From: Microthrix sp041394405
GTDB taxonomy: Bacteria; Actinomycetota; Acidimicrobiia; Acidimicrobiales; Microtrichaceae
DNA: 64,000 bases
Assembly: GCA_041394405.1 (NCBI GenBank)
Contig: JAWKIF010000007.1
Coordinates: 496,001-560,000, forward strand
Direction: 5' to 3'
This document shows positions 50,681 to 58,607 of the stretch, one piece after another; position 1 is the first letter of the stretch, and every line of letters begins with the position of its first letter. The translations under genes and the position numbers were made by a program. The notes below the pieces were generated by a model. That model saw only the letters and a program-made list of their open reading frames with translations. It searched no databases and was not told the origin of the DNA.

Positions 50681-51587
50681 GCGCTCCGAGGAGGCCGGTG
50701 AGCACCTCGCGCGTGGCCTGGCCCTCCTCACCGCCGCTGAACTCCACCGCTGCGAAGTCCGTGACACCGATCCCGGCCAGTGCGGCGATGCGTTCGCGCA
50801 CCTCGTCGGCACCGCCGATGATGGCCACATCCTCGGGGCCCTGTGCGCCCTCTCGGTCCAACATGGCCCGATAGCTGGGCAACACGCCGTAGATGGCGAA
50901 GGCCTCGGCGGCACGGGCCTTGGCCCCCTCGACATCATCGGTCACCGCCACCGGCAGCGCTGCCACCACCCGGGCCGGCGGCCGGCCGAGTTCCTCCCTG
51001 GCGGAGGCCAGCGTGGGGATGGTGTGGTCGGCCAGCGTGGCGGGGCCCGTCATCCAGGTGATGGTGCCGTCGGCCAACTCAGCGGTGAGCCGCAGCATCT
51101 TGGGACCCAACGCCGCCACCAACAACGGCACAGGGTCTGCGCCGATCTCCAGGCCCACCTGAGCGGACAACCGCTCGCCGCTGTGGGACGCCGGCTCGCC
51201 GCGCAACAGCGGACCCAGGATCTCCAGGTAGTCGCGCATGTGCCCCACCGGCTTGTCGAAGCTCATGCCGAAGACGCCCTCGATCACCATCTGATGGCTG
51301 AGGCCGATTCCCAGGTTGAGGCGGCCGCCGGACACCTTCTGGGTCGTGAGCGCCTCCGCCGCCATGGTCACCGGGTGACGCGGATAGGTGGGCACCACCG
51401 AGGTACCCAGCGAAATGCCGGGCACCTCTCGGCCGATCACCGCCAGCAGCGTGAGCGCCTCCATGCCGAAGATCTGGGGCAGCCAGTAGCAGTCGAATCC
51501 GGCCTCGGCCGCCGAAGCGGCATGGCCCACATAGCTGTCGACGCTGACGTGCGCGCCCGAGTTGCCGTCAAAGATGCCCAGCTTCAC
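50667..51587 (-). CDS. LLM-class F420-dependent oxidoreductase
   Basis: The 306-residue TIM-barrel protein belongs to the luciferase-like monooxygenase superfamily, subgroup using coenzyme F420. Typical segments are LGTSVVPTYPRHPVTMAAEALTTQKVSGGRLNLGIG and AALGPKMLRLTAELADG. Members in actinomycetes reduce or oxidise diverse small molecules, and the substrate is unknown. The GTG start at 51587 follows AGGGGGCAAC. It lies downstream of ilvC on the same strand with a 48-nt gap. Confidence 0.9.
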   Translation of the reverse strand: MKLGIFDGNSGAHVSVDSYVGHAASAAEAGFDCYWLPQIFGMEALTLLAVIGREVPGISLGTSVVPTYPRHPVTMAAEALTTQKVSGGRLNLGIGLSHQMVIEGVFGMSFDKPVGHMRDYLEILGPLLRGEPASHSGERLSAQVGLEIGADPVPLLVAALGPKMLRLTAELADGTITWMTGPATLADHTIPTLASAREELGRPPARVVAALPVAVTDDVEGAKARAAEAFAIYGVLPSYRAMLDREGAQGPEDVAIIGGADEVRERIAALAGIGVTDFAAVEFSGGEEGQATREVLTGLLGALRGG

Positions 51588-51635
51588 GATGTTGCCCCCT
51601 GCTTGGTGTGGATGGGGGCCAGTCTGGCACTGCGG

Positions 51636-52664
51636 TCAGTCGCCGCCGGAGATGTCCTCGACCTTGGCCTTGCCGGCGGAGATCCAGGGCATCATCGAGC
51701 GAAGCTCGGCGCCGACCTGTTCCACCTGATGCTCCTGGCCCGCCCGGCGAAGCTCGGCGAAGCGGGAGCCCCCCGACCGCACTTCCTCGATGAACTCGTC
51801 GGCAAACTGGCCGCTGCGGATCTCGTCGAGGATCGTTCGCATCTCGGCCCGAACGCCGTCGTTGATCACCCGGGGCCCCCTGGTGAGATCGCCGTACTCG
51901 GCGGTCGTCGAGATGGAGTAGCGCATGCCGGAGATGCCCTGCTCGTACATGAGGTCGATGATCAGCTTCAGTTCGTGCAGGCACTCGAAGTACGCCGACT
52001 CCGGTTGATAACCGGCGTCCACCAGGGTCTCGAATCCCGACTGCACCAGCGCCGTGAGACCGCCGCACAGCACCACCTGCTCGCCGAACAGGTCGGTTTC
52101 GGTCTCCTCCTCGAACGTGGTGTCCAGCACCCCGGCCCGGGTGCCCCCGATGGCATCGGCGTAGGCCAGCGCCAGGTCGCGGGCCGTGCCGCTGGCGTCC
52201 TGGGCGACGGCGATAAGGCATGGCACGCCTCCACCCTCGGTGTACGTACGCCGCACGAGGTGGCCGGGACCCTTGGGGGCCACCATGGCCACGTCAACGC
52301 CCTCCGGCGCCTTCACGTAGCCGAACCGCACGTTGAAGCCGTGGGCGAAGAACAGGGCGTCGCCGTCGGACAGGTTGGGGGCCACGTGTTCCTCATAGAC
52401 CGGGCCGATGTCCGTGTCGGGCAGCAGCATCATGATGACGTCGGCCTCGGCCGCCGCGGTGGCCAGGTCGGTGACGGCCAGCCCGGCCTCCTCGGCCTTG
52501 GAGCGTGACGCCGAGCCCTCGCGCAGGCCGACCCGCACGTCCACCCCCGACTCCAGCAGGTTGAGCGCGTGGGCATGGCCCTGGGAGCCGTATCCCAGGA
52601 CGGCCACCTTGCGGTCGGCGATGTGGGAACGGTCGGCGTCGCGTTCGTAGGACACGTTGGCCAT
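51636..52664 (-). CDS. ilvC: Ketol-acid reductoisomerase
   Basis: The 342-residue class I enzyme converts acetolactate or acetohydroxybutyrate to the dihydroxy acids in valine, leucine and isoleucine synthesis. The Rossmann start VAVLGYGSQGHAHALNL, the loop REGSASRSKAEEAG with phosphate-binding Ser/Arg residues that point to NADPH, DVAMVAPKGPGH, and the metal ligands in ETDLFGEQ and CLHELKLIIDLMYE are present. AAGGAGCCCACCTC precedes the ATG at 52664. It lies about 2 kb away from ilvN, separated by two lipoprotein genes on the opposite strand, so it must have its own promoter. A TACGCT at 52764-52769 (minus) is a candidate -10. Confidence 0.97.
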   Translation of the reverse strand: MANVSYERDADRSHIADRKVAVLGYGSQGHAHALNLLESGVDVRVGLREGSASRSKAEEAGLAVTDLATAAAEADVIMMLLPDTDIGPVYEEHVAPNLSDGDALFFAHGFNVRFGYVKAPEGVDVAMVAPKGPGHLVRRTYTEGGGVPCLIAVAQDASGTARDLALAYADAIGGTRAGVLDTTFEEETETDLFGEQVVLCGGLTALVQSGFETLVDAGYQPESAYFECLHELKLIIDLMYEQGISGMRYSISTTAEYGDLTRGPRVINDGVRAEMRTILDEIRSGQFADEFIEEVRSGGSRFAELRRAGQEHQVEQVGAELRSMMPWISAGKAKVEDISGGD

Positions 52665-52911
52665 GAGGTGGGCTCCTTGGGTGCGGCTCTGGTGGACGGC
52701 GGCCGGAAGACCGCTCATGGGGCGAGCACTCCGCGCCGGGGGCGGTGCAGGCTCGAAGGCGCCAGCGTAGGGCCCGCCAGCCTCCTGGTCCGAACCGGTT
52801 CTCCCGGCCGCGCAGCGGCGCAGCGGCCTGCTCGGACGACCGGCCACCCCCAATGAGCAGATTTCTTGTGCCAATGGGCACTTTTCTCCGCCCAACGGGC
52901 GAAACCGGGGG

Positions 52912-52917
52912 TATCGT
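52912..52917 (+). promoter_or_regulatory. Candidate -10 box (TATCGT)
   Basis: TATCGT ends 8 nt before the GTG at 52926. Just upstream are two small inverted repeats (52868-52881 and 52889-52901), one followed by TTTT. Confidence 0.45.
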
Positions 52918-52925
52918 CGCTCACT

Positions 52926-53813
52926 GTGACTGAACCAATGAGCACTGACGGGACCTCATACTCCACCGCCGCACCGACCACCGCTCGGCGCGGCCGATTC
53001 CGCGGCCTCGCCACGGTGGGCTTGGCGATGGCCCTGGTCGCAGCGTTGTCGGGGTGCGGCAACAAGCTGGAACAGGCGTCCTCGTCCACCACTGCGGCGC
53101 CTACCACCACCGAGGGCGGGTCGGACACCAGCGAACAGACCACCACCACCGAGGGCGGCGGCCTGTCGGGCACCAACACCGGCCTGGGCTCCAAGCTGGG
53201 CGATGAGGTGGGTAGCCTGCCCGGTTTGGGCACGGGCGGCTCGGACTCGGCGACCGACGACGCGTTCGGACCCGAGGTGGAAACCTGCCTCGACAACGAA
53301 GCCTCGGACATGTCGTCCGACGACGTGGACATCGTCACCTCCAACGGCGACTTCTCCGAATTGTCCCCCGAGGGCACCCAGATTCTCACCGACGCCATGA
53401 ACACCTGCATACCCTCCGATGCCCTCGGCCAGCTGTTTGCGGACGAGTTCGCTGCGGAGCTTGGTTCGGAGCCCGACCCCGAGTTCACCAGCTGCCTGAG
53501 CACCGAGCTGGACGGCAAGACCGGCGACGTCGTCGTGGAGGCCGCGGCCGCCTCCGAAAGCGGAGGCGACGAGATGCCCCAGGCCCTCCTCGACGTCCTC
53601 GATGCCTGTGGCGAGAGCATTCTCTCGGACTTCTTCGTGGCCGAGTTGGCCAAGGAGGGCATCCCGGAGCAGACCGCCCAGTGCATCGCCGACGGGCTCG
53701 GCGGCAAGCTCTCCATGTCGGATCTGATCGAGTTGGGCCAGGGCGGCGACATCCCCAGCGATGTTCAGGCCGACATCGAAAGCCTGGCCCAGAGTTGCGC
53801 AAGCGGCGGATAG
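52926..53813 (+). CDS. Six-cysteine repeat lipoprotein A
   Basis: The 295-residue protein has a hydrophobic segment with lipobox AALSGC, a Ser/Thr/Glu-rich linker, and a mature part (~110-295) with six cysteines. These fall into three similar units of ~50-65 residues, each starting with C(L/I)..E/G..... and ending with L..A...C: TCLDNEAS to NTCIPS, SCLSTE to DACGES, and QCIADG to QSCASG. The layout suggests three disulfide-bonded helical repeats. The next gene encodes a clear paralogue with the same cysteine order. I do not recognise the family. The GTG at 52926 has a TATCGT box 8 nt upstream; the ATG at 52938 is an alternative. Confidence 0.72.
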   Translation: MTEPMSTDGTSYSTAAPTTARRGRFRGLATVGLAMALVAALSGCGNKLEQASSSTTAAPTTTEGGSDTSEQTTTTEGGGLSGTNTGLGSKLGDEVGSLPGLGTGGSDSATDDAFGPEVETCLDNEASDMSSDDVDIVTSNGDFSELSPEGTQILTDAMNTCIPSDALGQLFADEFAAELGSEPDPEFTSCLSTELDGKTGDVVVEAAAASESGGDEMPQALLDVLDACGESILSDFFVAELAKEGIPEQTAQCIADGLGGKLSMSDLIELGQGGDIPSDVQADIESLAQSCASGG

Positions 53814-53848
53814 ATCGCGGCGGCCACCACGGCGCTGACGCTGCTGAG

Positions 53849-53854
53849 TAGCCT
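53849..53854 (+). promoter_or_regulatory. Candidate -10 box (TAGCCT)
   Basis: TAGCCT ends 8 nt before the GTG at 53863, the same spacing as for the upstream paralogous gene. Confidence 0.45.
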
Positions 53855-53862
53855 CACCCGCC

Positions 53863-54738
53863 GTGGCCCTCCCACTCCGGAAGCTTCTTGCGGCACCTCG
53901 CTGCGCCCCCCTGGTGGGCGGCGCACTCGTGCTGGTGCTGTCGGCCTCCTCCTGCTCGCTGGCGGAGGAGGCCAAGGGCGCCTCGCCCACGCCGGACTCC
54001 CGGCAAACGGCTGCCGGCACGGCGGGCGACTCGGGCCCTCCCGAGCCGTCGACCACGCTGCAGGTGATCGCCGGGTTGGGCGCCCCGTTGGCAGCCCTGG
54101 TGGACGGCGCCGGGGTACCCGGATTGGGCGACAGCTCCACGACCGGCACCGAGGTCAGCCCCGAGCAGCAGAGCTGCCTGGAGCGTGAGGCCTCAACCCT
54201 GCCCCCCGAGGACCTGCGCACCATCACCACCAACGGCGCGTTTGGCGACCTCAGCCTGCCCGGGGCGTCCATCGTCCGCAATGCCATCAGCACGTGCCTG
54301 CCCGATGACGTACTGGCCGCTCGAATCTCAGAGGAGTACGTCGCCTGGATGAACGCCACGCCGCAGCCCGGAGACGAACCCGACCCCAAGCTGGCGGAGT
54401 TCACCACCTGCATCCAGGGGGGCCTCGCCGACAACGGGGGGGAGCTGATCGTCCAGGTGGCGAAGCTGACGGCGACCGACGTCAATCCGCGGCCGGAGCC
54501 CATCCGAGAGATCGTCGACCCGTGCGCCAACCCGCTCATGGAGCAGCGCCTCATCAACGAGTTGGCCAACGAGGGCTACGACTACGACGGTGCGGCGTGC
54601 ATCACGTTCGGGTTCCTGGGCCGAACCACCGTCTCCGACTATCTCGACTACGGCGGGCTGGAGGGCGAGCTGCCGCCCATCCTGGCCATCGACCTCAAGG
54701 AGCTGCGCGAGAACTGCGGGCCTCCCAAGCAACAGTAG
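53863..54738 (+). CDS. Six-cysteine repeat lipoprotein B (paralogue of A)
   Basis: The 291-residue protein has a signal segment with lipobox-like SASSC and a mature region that aligns with its neighbour. SCLEREASTLPPEDLRTITTNGAFGDLS matches TCLDNEASDMSSDD...TSNGDFSELS, and the six cysteines recur in the same order (SCLER, TCLPD, TCIQG, PCANP, ACITF, NCGPP). The two genes therefore arose by tandem duplication. The GTG start has a TAGCCT box at leaderless spacing. It converges with ilvN, 34 nt away. Both genes are inserted between ilvBN and ilvC. Function unknown; an envelope role is likely from the lipid anchor. Confidence 0.72.
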   Translation: MALPLRKLLAAPRCAPLVGGALVLVLSASSCSLAEEAKGASPTPDSRQTAAGTAGDSGPPEPSTTLQVIAGLGAPLAALVDGAGVPGLGDSSTTGTEVSPEQQSCLEREASTLPPEDLRTITTNGAFGDLSLPGASIVRNAISTCLPDDVLAARISEEYVAWMNATPQPGDEPDPKLAEFTTCIQGGLADNGGELIVQVAKLTATDVNPRPEPIREIVDPCANPLMEQRLINELANEGYDYDGAACITFGFLGRTTVSDYLDYGGLEGELPPILAIDLKELRENCGPPKQQ

Positions 54739-54772
54739 CCCTCGTAGCGAAGCCTCAAAGCTCGGCCAAGCC

Positions 54773-55273
54773 TCAGGCGCCGTTGTCGATCTTGGGCAAC
54801 GCCACTCGCCCGGTGCGCTGCAAGGACGTGACGCCGTAGGGCGTCAGCAGCGTCTCGAAGGTGTCCAGCCGGTCGGGCCGTGCATCCAGGGCAATGGTGA
54901 CGGCGTGGTGCCCCACGTCCAGGATGCGGCCGTTGAACACCTGGGTCAGCTCGATCACCTCGCGTCGTCCGGCGCCGTCGGCCTGCACGGTGACCAACAT
55001 CAGCTCCCGCTCCACCGAGTGACGGGGGTCCAGCTCGGTGATCTTCAGCACGTTCACCAGCTTGTTCAGCTGCTTCACCATCTGCTCGAGCGGCGCGGTG
55101 TCGACGTTGACGGTGATGGTGATGCGGCTCAGCCCGGGATCGGAGGTGGGGGCCACCGCCAGCGACTCGATGTTGTAGCCCCGGCGGGCAAACAACCCGG
55201 CCACCCGGGCCAGCACTCCGGACTTGTCCTCGACGAGGACCGACAGCACGTGATGGTGGACTTCGTCGATCAT
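54773..55273 (-). CDS. ilvN: Acetolactate synthase small (regulatory) subunit
   Basis: The 166-residue subunit activates IlvB and confers feedback inhibition by branched-chain amino acids. It has the N-terminal ACT domain (HHVLSVLVEDKSGVLARVAGLFARRGYNIESLAV) and the C-terminal ALS-type domain (RELMLVTVQADGAGRREVIELTQVFNGRILDVG). The ATG overlaps the ilvB stop as ATGA, giving strict coupling for complex assembly. Confidence 0.97.
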   Translation of the reverse strand: MIDEVHHHVLSVLVEDKSGVLARVAGLFARRGYNIESLAVAPTSDPGLSRITITVNVDTAPLEQMVKQLNKLVNVLKITELDPRHSVERELMLVTVQADGAGRREVIELTQVFNGRILDVGHHAVTIALDARPDRLDTFETLLTPYGVTSLQRTGRVALPKIDNGA

Positions 55274-57117
55274 TGTGCGACCCCTTCGGCCTGATCTGCG
55301 TCGTGGGGCGCCGCAGCAACGTTGGGCACGACGCCTTGGGACACCACGATCTCATCGTTCCCCTTGCCGGAGGGCACCATGGGGAACACCTTCTCGGCGC
55401 TGTCGGTTCGGAACTCGATCACCACGGGCCGGTCGTCGATCTCGTTGGCCTTGCGGATGGTGGGGGCCACCTCCTCGGGCGACTCCACCCGGAAGGCCAC
55501 ACACCCCATGGCCTCGGCCCACTTCACGTAGTCGGGCAGGTCCGGGCTGAGGTACACCTCGCTGTAGCGCTCCTCGTAGAACATCTCCTGCCACTGGCGC
55601 ACCATCCCCAGGTAGGCGTTGTTGAGGATGGCCACCTTCACGGGGATTCGCTCGGTGGCGGCGGTCACCAGCTCCTGGGCGGTCATCTGGAAACACCCGT
55701 CTCCGTCCACCGACCACACGGTGCGGCCGGGCATGCCCACCTTGGCACCGATGGCGGCCGGCACGGAGAACCCCATGGTGCCCAGGCCGCCGGAGTTGAT
55801 CCAGGTGTAGGGATGACGGAACGTCCAGAACTGGCTGGCCCACATCTGATGCTGGCCGACGCCCGAGGCGACGATGGTGTCCTCGGGCGACAGGTCGCGC
55901 AGCTGCTCCAGCACGAACTGCGGCTTCAGCAGCTCGCCCGGCTCGGACTGCTCGTAGGTGAGCGGGAACTTCTCCTGCCAGCCCGACACCGTGGAGCGCC
56001 AGGCCCCGATGTCGGTGGCCGCCTCGGCCCCGCCCAGCTTGCGAACGTCGGCCACGAGCGCCTCGATCACCTGGCGGCAGTCGCCCACGATGGGCACGTT
56101 GGCGTTGCGCACCTTGCCCAGCTCGGCAGGGTCGATGTCCACGTGGATCACCTTGGCGTCCGGGGAGAACTCGTCCAGCTTGCCCGTGACCCGGTCGTCG
56201 AAGCGGCTGCCCAGGGCAACCAGGAGGTCGCTGCGCTGCATGGCGGTGACCGCCGTGTAGTTGCCGTGCATGCCCGGCATCCCCAGGCACAGCGGGTGAT
56301 CGTCGGGGAAGGCGCCTCGGGCCATCAGCGTGGTCACCACCGGGATCTGCAGCAGTTCGGCCAGCTCGCGCAGCACCTCGGCGGCCCGGGCCTTCAGCAC
56401 GCCGCCGCCCACGTACAGCACGGGTCGCTCGGCGGCCAGGATCATCTCGGCGGCCTCGCGGATCTTGCGGGGGTGGCCGGTGGTGGTGGGCCGGTAGCCC
56501 GGCAACGAGGCCCGCACCTCGTCGTCGGTCGGCCAGTACCAGTCGAACCACGCATCCGGGTTGTTGGGGTCGACGACGTCCTTGGGGATGTCCAACAGCA
56601 CCGGGCCGGGGCGACCGGTGGTGGCCAGGTGAAACGCCTGACGAACCTTCATCGGGATGTCGGCCGCCGCCGTGACCAGCTCGTTGTGTTTGGTGACCGA
56701 GCGGGTGATGCCGACGGTATCGGCCTCCTGAAAGGCGTCGGTGCCGAGGGACTTCGTGCCCACCTGGCCCGTGATGCACACCATCGGCACCGAATCCATA
56801 TAGGCGTCACACAGCGGGGTGACGATGTTGGTGGCGGCGGGGCCGGAGGTCACCATGGCCACGCCGGGGCGCCCCGTGGCGTGGGCGTACCCTTCGGCCA
56901 TGTGGCCGGCGCCCTGCTCGTGACGCACCAGGATGTGGCGGATGGGGCTGTCCAGGATGGGGTCGTACACCGGCAGGATGGCCCCACCGGGCAGGCCGAA
57001 GATGGTGTCGGTCCCCTCCAGCTCCAGGGCGCGAATGAGGGCCTGGCCGCCGTTGATGCGTTCCGGGGCGGCGCCGTCGGTGGTGGGTGGCTTCGCTGGG
57101 GTGTCGCTGGTGTCCAT
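55270..57117 (-). CDS. ilvB: Acetolactate synthase large (catalytic) subunit
   Basis: The 615-residue TPP enzyme condenses pyruvate to acetolactate, or with 2-oxobutyrate to acetohydroxybutyrate. It shows FGLPGGAILPVYDP, the catalytic Glu in VRHEQGAGHMAEGYA, the FAD region (GSRFDDRVTGKLDEF), and the TPP/Mg motif GDGCFQMTAQELVTA...NN. The N-terminal ~20 residues are polar and variable. A transcription attenuator with a Leu-Val leader peptide lies in the 180 bp upstream. ilvN follows directly. Confidence 0.97.
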   Translation of the reverse strand: MDTSDTPAKPPTTDGAAPERINGGQALIRALELEGTDTIFGLPGGAILPVYDPILDSPIRHILVRHEQGAGHMAEGYAHATGRPGVAMVTSGPAATNIVTPLCDAYMDSVPMVCITGQVGTKSLGTDAFQEADTVGITRSVTKHNELVTAAADIPMKVRQAFHLATTGRPGPVLLDIPKDVVDPNNPDAWFDWYWPTDDEVRASLPGYRPTTTGHPRKIREAAEMILAAERPVLYVGGGVLKARAAEVLRELAELLQIPVVTTLMARGAFPDDHPLCLGMPGMHGNYTAVTAMQRSDLLVALGSRFDDRVTGKLDEFSPDAKVIHVDIDPAELGKVRNANVPIVGDCRQVIEALVADVRKLGGAEAATDIGAWRSTVSGWQEKFPLTYEQSEPGELLKPQFVLEQLRDLSPEDTIVASGVGQHQMWASQFWTFRHPYTWINSGGLGTMGFSVPAAIGAKVGMPGRTVWSVDGDGCFQMTAQELVTAATERIPVKVAILNNAYLGMVRQWQEMFYEERYSEVYLSPDLPDYVKWAEAMGCVAFRVESPEEVAPTIRKANEIDDRPVVIEFRTDSAEKVFPMVPSGKGNDEIVVSQGVVPNVAAAPHDADQAEGVAQ

Positions 57118-57197
57118 GACGGATCCTGTGTTCGGGTGGGTTGGCGGGACGGAAACGTGTTTCCATAGTGGGGTGTCAGAGGTTGGGAGCTGGGCCC

Positions 57198-57233
57198 AAA
57201 AAGGCGACGACCTCCCGCTGAGGGAGGTCGTCG
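57198..57233 (-). terminator. Attenuator terminator in the ilvBN leader
   Basis: On the minus strand CGACGACCTCCC (57222-57233) pairs perfectly over 12 bp with GGGAGGTCGTCG (57205-57216) around a 5-nt loop. CC and five T follow (57198-57202): an intrinsic terminator about 80 nt before ilvB. An alternative upstream pairing, CGCACAC (57257-57263) with GTGTGCG (57232-57238), overlaps its 5' arm by two bases, and an earlier palindrome (57259-57272) competes with that pairing. Confidence 0.85.
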
Positions 57234-57263
57234 CACACTCGAACGGTTCGGCTCGGGTGTGCG

Positions 57264-57299
57264 CTAGCGCACTACGACAAGCAGGCTCGGCGAGATCAT
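57264..57299 (-). CDS. ilvBN attenuator leader peptide (11 aa)
   Basis: The frame reads MISPSLLVVVR and stops. Five consecutive branched-chain codons (two Leu, three Val) plus an early Ile would make the ribosome stall when these amino acids are scarce. The stop codon lies in the centre of a 14-nt palindrome (57259-57272). The peptide is translated just before a chain of alternative hairpins that ends in a terminator ahead of ilvB. A promoter-like TTGTGA-18 nt-CAGACT ends 7 nt before the ATG, so the leader would itself be leaderless. The peptide has no function beyond sensing. Confidence 0.85.
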   Translation of the reverse strand: MISPSLLVVVR

Positions 57300-57306
57300 G
57301 GCCCTC

Positions 57307-57336
57307 AGTCTGCCTCGCCTCGCCCGGCCTTCACAA
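57307..57336 (-). promoter_or_regulatory. ilvBN promoter
   Basis: On the minus strand TTGTGA (57331-57336) and CAGACT (57307-57312) are separated by 18 nt. Transcription would start at about 57299-57300, exactly at the leader peptide ATG. It lies back to back with the start of the glutamine amidotransferase gene at 57379. Confidence 0.6.
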
Positions 57337-57378
57337 CCCACTTGGAGCGCAGAGCGCCAGAATCGAGGAGGTTGACCC

Positions 57379-58098
57379 ATGCACCTGGGGTTGCTGATCT
57401 GCGGTCAGGTGGCTCCCGCCGCCCAGGAACCGGGCGGCGACTACGCCGAGCTGTTCGCCACGCTCTTCGCCGACCACGACGTCACCTGGCACGCCGTTGA
57501 CCTCACCAGGGGCGAACTGCCCGGGCCAACCGACGCCGTCGATGGGTGGATCACCACCGGGTCGCCATCGTCGGTCTACGACGAGCTCGGCTGGGTTCCC
57601 GACGTGCTCTCGTTCATCCGAACCCTGATCGACGAGGGGCGCCCCTTCGTGGGCGACTGCTTCGGCCACCAGCTGTTGGCGGTGGCGCTGGGGGGTCGGG
57701 TTGAGCGGGCCGAGGTCGGGTGGCGCGTCGGCGTGCAGACCTACCAGGTCACCTCCCCGCTGCCGTGGATGACTCCGCCGGCCGAGCGGTTCCGGCTGAT
57801 TGCGTCGCATCAGGACCAGGTGACCGTGGTGCCGGAGGGTGCCACGGTGTTCGCCGAGGGCCCGCTGTGCCCGGTCGCCGGCCTGGCGTACGGATCGGCC
57901 ATGTCCTTTCAGGGCCACCCCGAGTACACCCCGGAGCTGTCGCGCCTGTTGACCATCGACCGCAGGGAGCGCATCGGCGACGACGAGACGCGCCGCGGCC
58001 TGGCCTCGCTCGATCTCGGCGTGACCCAGCCGCTGATCGCCGACTGGATCGTCCAGTTCGTGCGCCGGACGGCTGCGGACCGGCCGCGGGGGGCCTGA
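57379..58098 (+). CDS. Class I glutamine amidotransferase-like protein
   Basis: The 239-residue protein has the triad-type GATase fold: nucleophile Cys in VGDCFGHQLLA near residue 95, and His in SFQGHPEYTPE with the following Glu. Such stand-alone proteins resemble GMP-synthase-type amidotransferase domains or gamma-glutamyl hydrolases acting on small glutamyl compounds; the substrate is unknown. GGAGG lies 8 nt before the ATG. The nucleotidyltransferase gene starts 5 nt after its stop. Confidence 0.85.
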   Translation: MHLGLLICGQVAPAAQEPGGDYAELFATLFADHDVTWHAVDLTRGELPGPTDAVDGWITTGSPSSVYDELGWVPDVLSFIRTLIDEGRPFVGDCFGHQLLAVALGGRVERAEVGWRVGVQTYQVTSPLPWMTPPAERFRLIASHQDQVTVVPEGATVFAEGPLCPVAGLAYGSAMSFQGHPEYTPELSRLLTIDRRERIGDDETRRGLASLDLGVTQPLIADWIVQFVRRTAADRPRGA

Positions 58099-58103
58099 GC
58101 GGC

Positions 58104-58607
58104 GTGGCGTTCCCCCCGCCCTCGAAGCTCGGGATCTACCCGGGGTCGTTCCATCCGCTCACCGTGGCGCACGCGGCCATCGTCGACGCCGCAATCGACC
58201 AGCTGGACCTCCAACGGCTCGACCTGGTCGTCTCCCGCGCGGCCTTCGACAAGCCACACCTCGATCGCCACCTCGACGCCCGGGTCGACGCCCTTGAGCG
58301 CTTTGCGGCCACCCGAGGAAACGTCGGCGTCGCAGTCAGCGAGCACCGGCTCATCGCCGACCTCGCTCGGGGATACGACGCCGTGGTGATGGGCGCCGAC
58401 AAGTGGCACCAGCTGCACGAGCTTCGCTTCTACGAAAGTGACCCCACACGTCGAGACCTGGCCCTGGCGGCCCTGCCCCAGGTGGCGGTGGCGCCGCGGG
58501 CCGGCTGGAGCACGCCGGACGAGCACCTCCTGGTGTTGCCCGCGGAGTTCGCCGAAGTGTCGGCCAGCGCCGTGCGGGCGGGCCGCCACGACTGGAGGGC
58601 GGGTTAG
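58104..58607 (+). CDS. Nicotinate-nucleotide adenylyltransferase-like nucleotidyltransferase
   Basis: The 167-residue protein has the cytidylyltransferase-like Rossmann fold: LGIYPGSFHPLTVAHAAIV at the start corresponds to the G.F.P.H.GH nucleotide-binding segment, with a slightly altered HPLTVAH. VVMGADKWHQL and a late VSASAVRAG correspond to the acceptor and ISSTxIR-like segments. It may act in NAD or coenzyme A metabolism or on another substrate; it is shorter than NadD. The GTG at 58104 follows the amidotransferase stop by 5 nt. Its end overlaps the convergent ABC permease gene by 4 nt. Confidence 0.75.
   Translation: MAFPPPSKLGIYPGSFHPLTVAHAAIVDAAIDQLDLQRLDLVVSRAAFDKPHLDRHLDARVDALERFAATRGNVGVAVSEHRLIADLARGYDAVVMGADKWHQLHELRFYESDPTRRDLALAALPQVAVAPRAGWSTPDEHLLVLPAEFAEVSASAVRAGRHDWRAG

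Noticed and set aside
52868..52901. Two small inverted repeats, one followed by TTTT, read as a terminator
   Set aside because: No plus-strand gene ends upstream and ilvC is transcribed the other way; stems are only 5 bp. They could be operator half-sites for the lipoprotein gene but I cannot support it.
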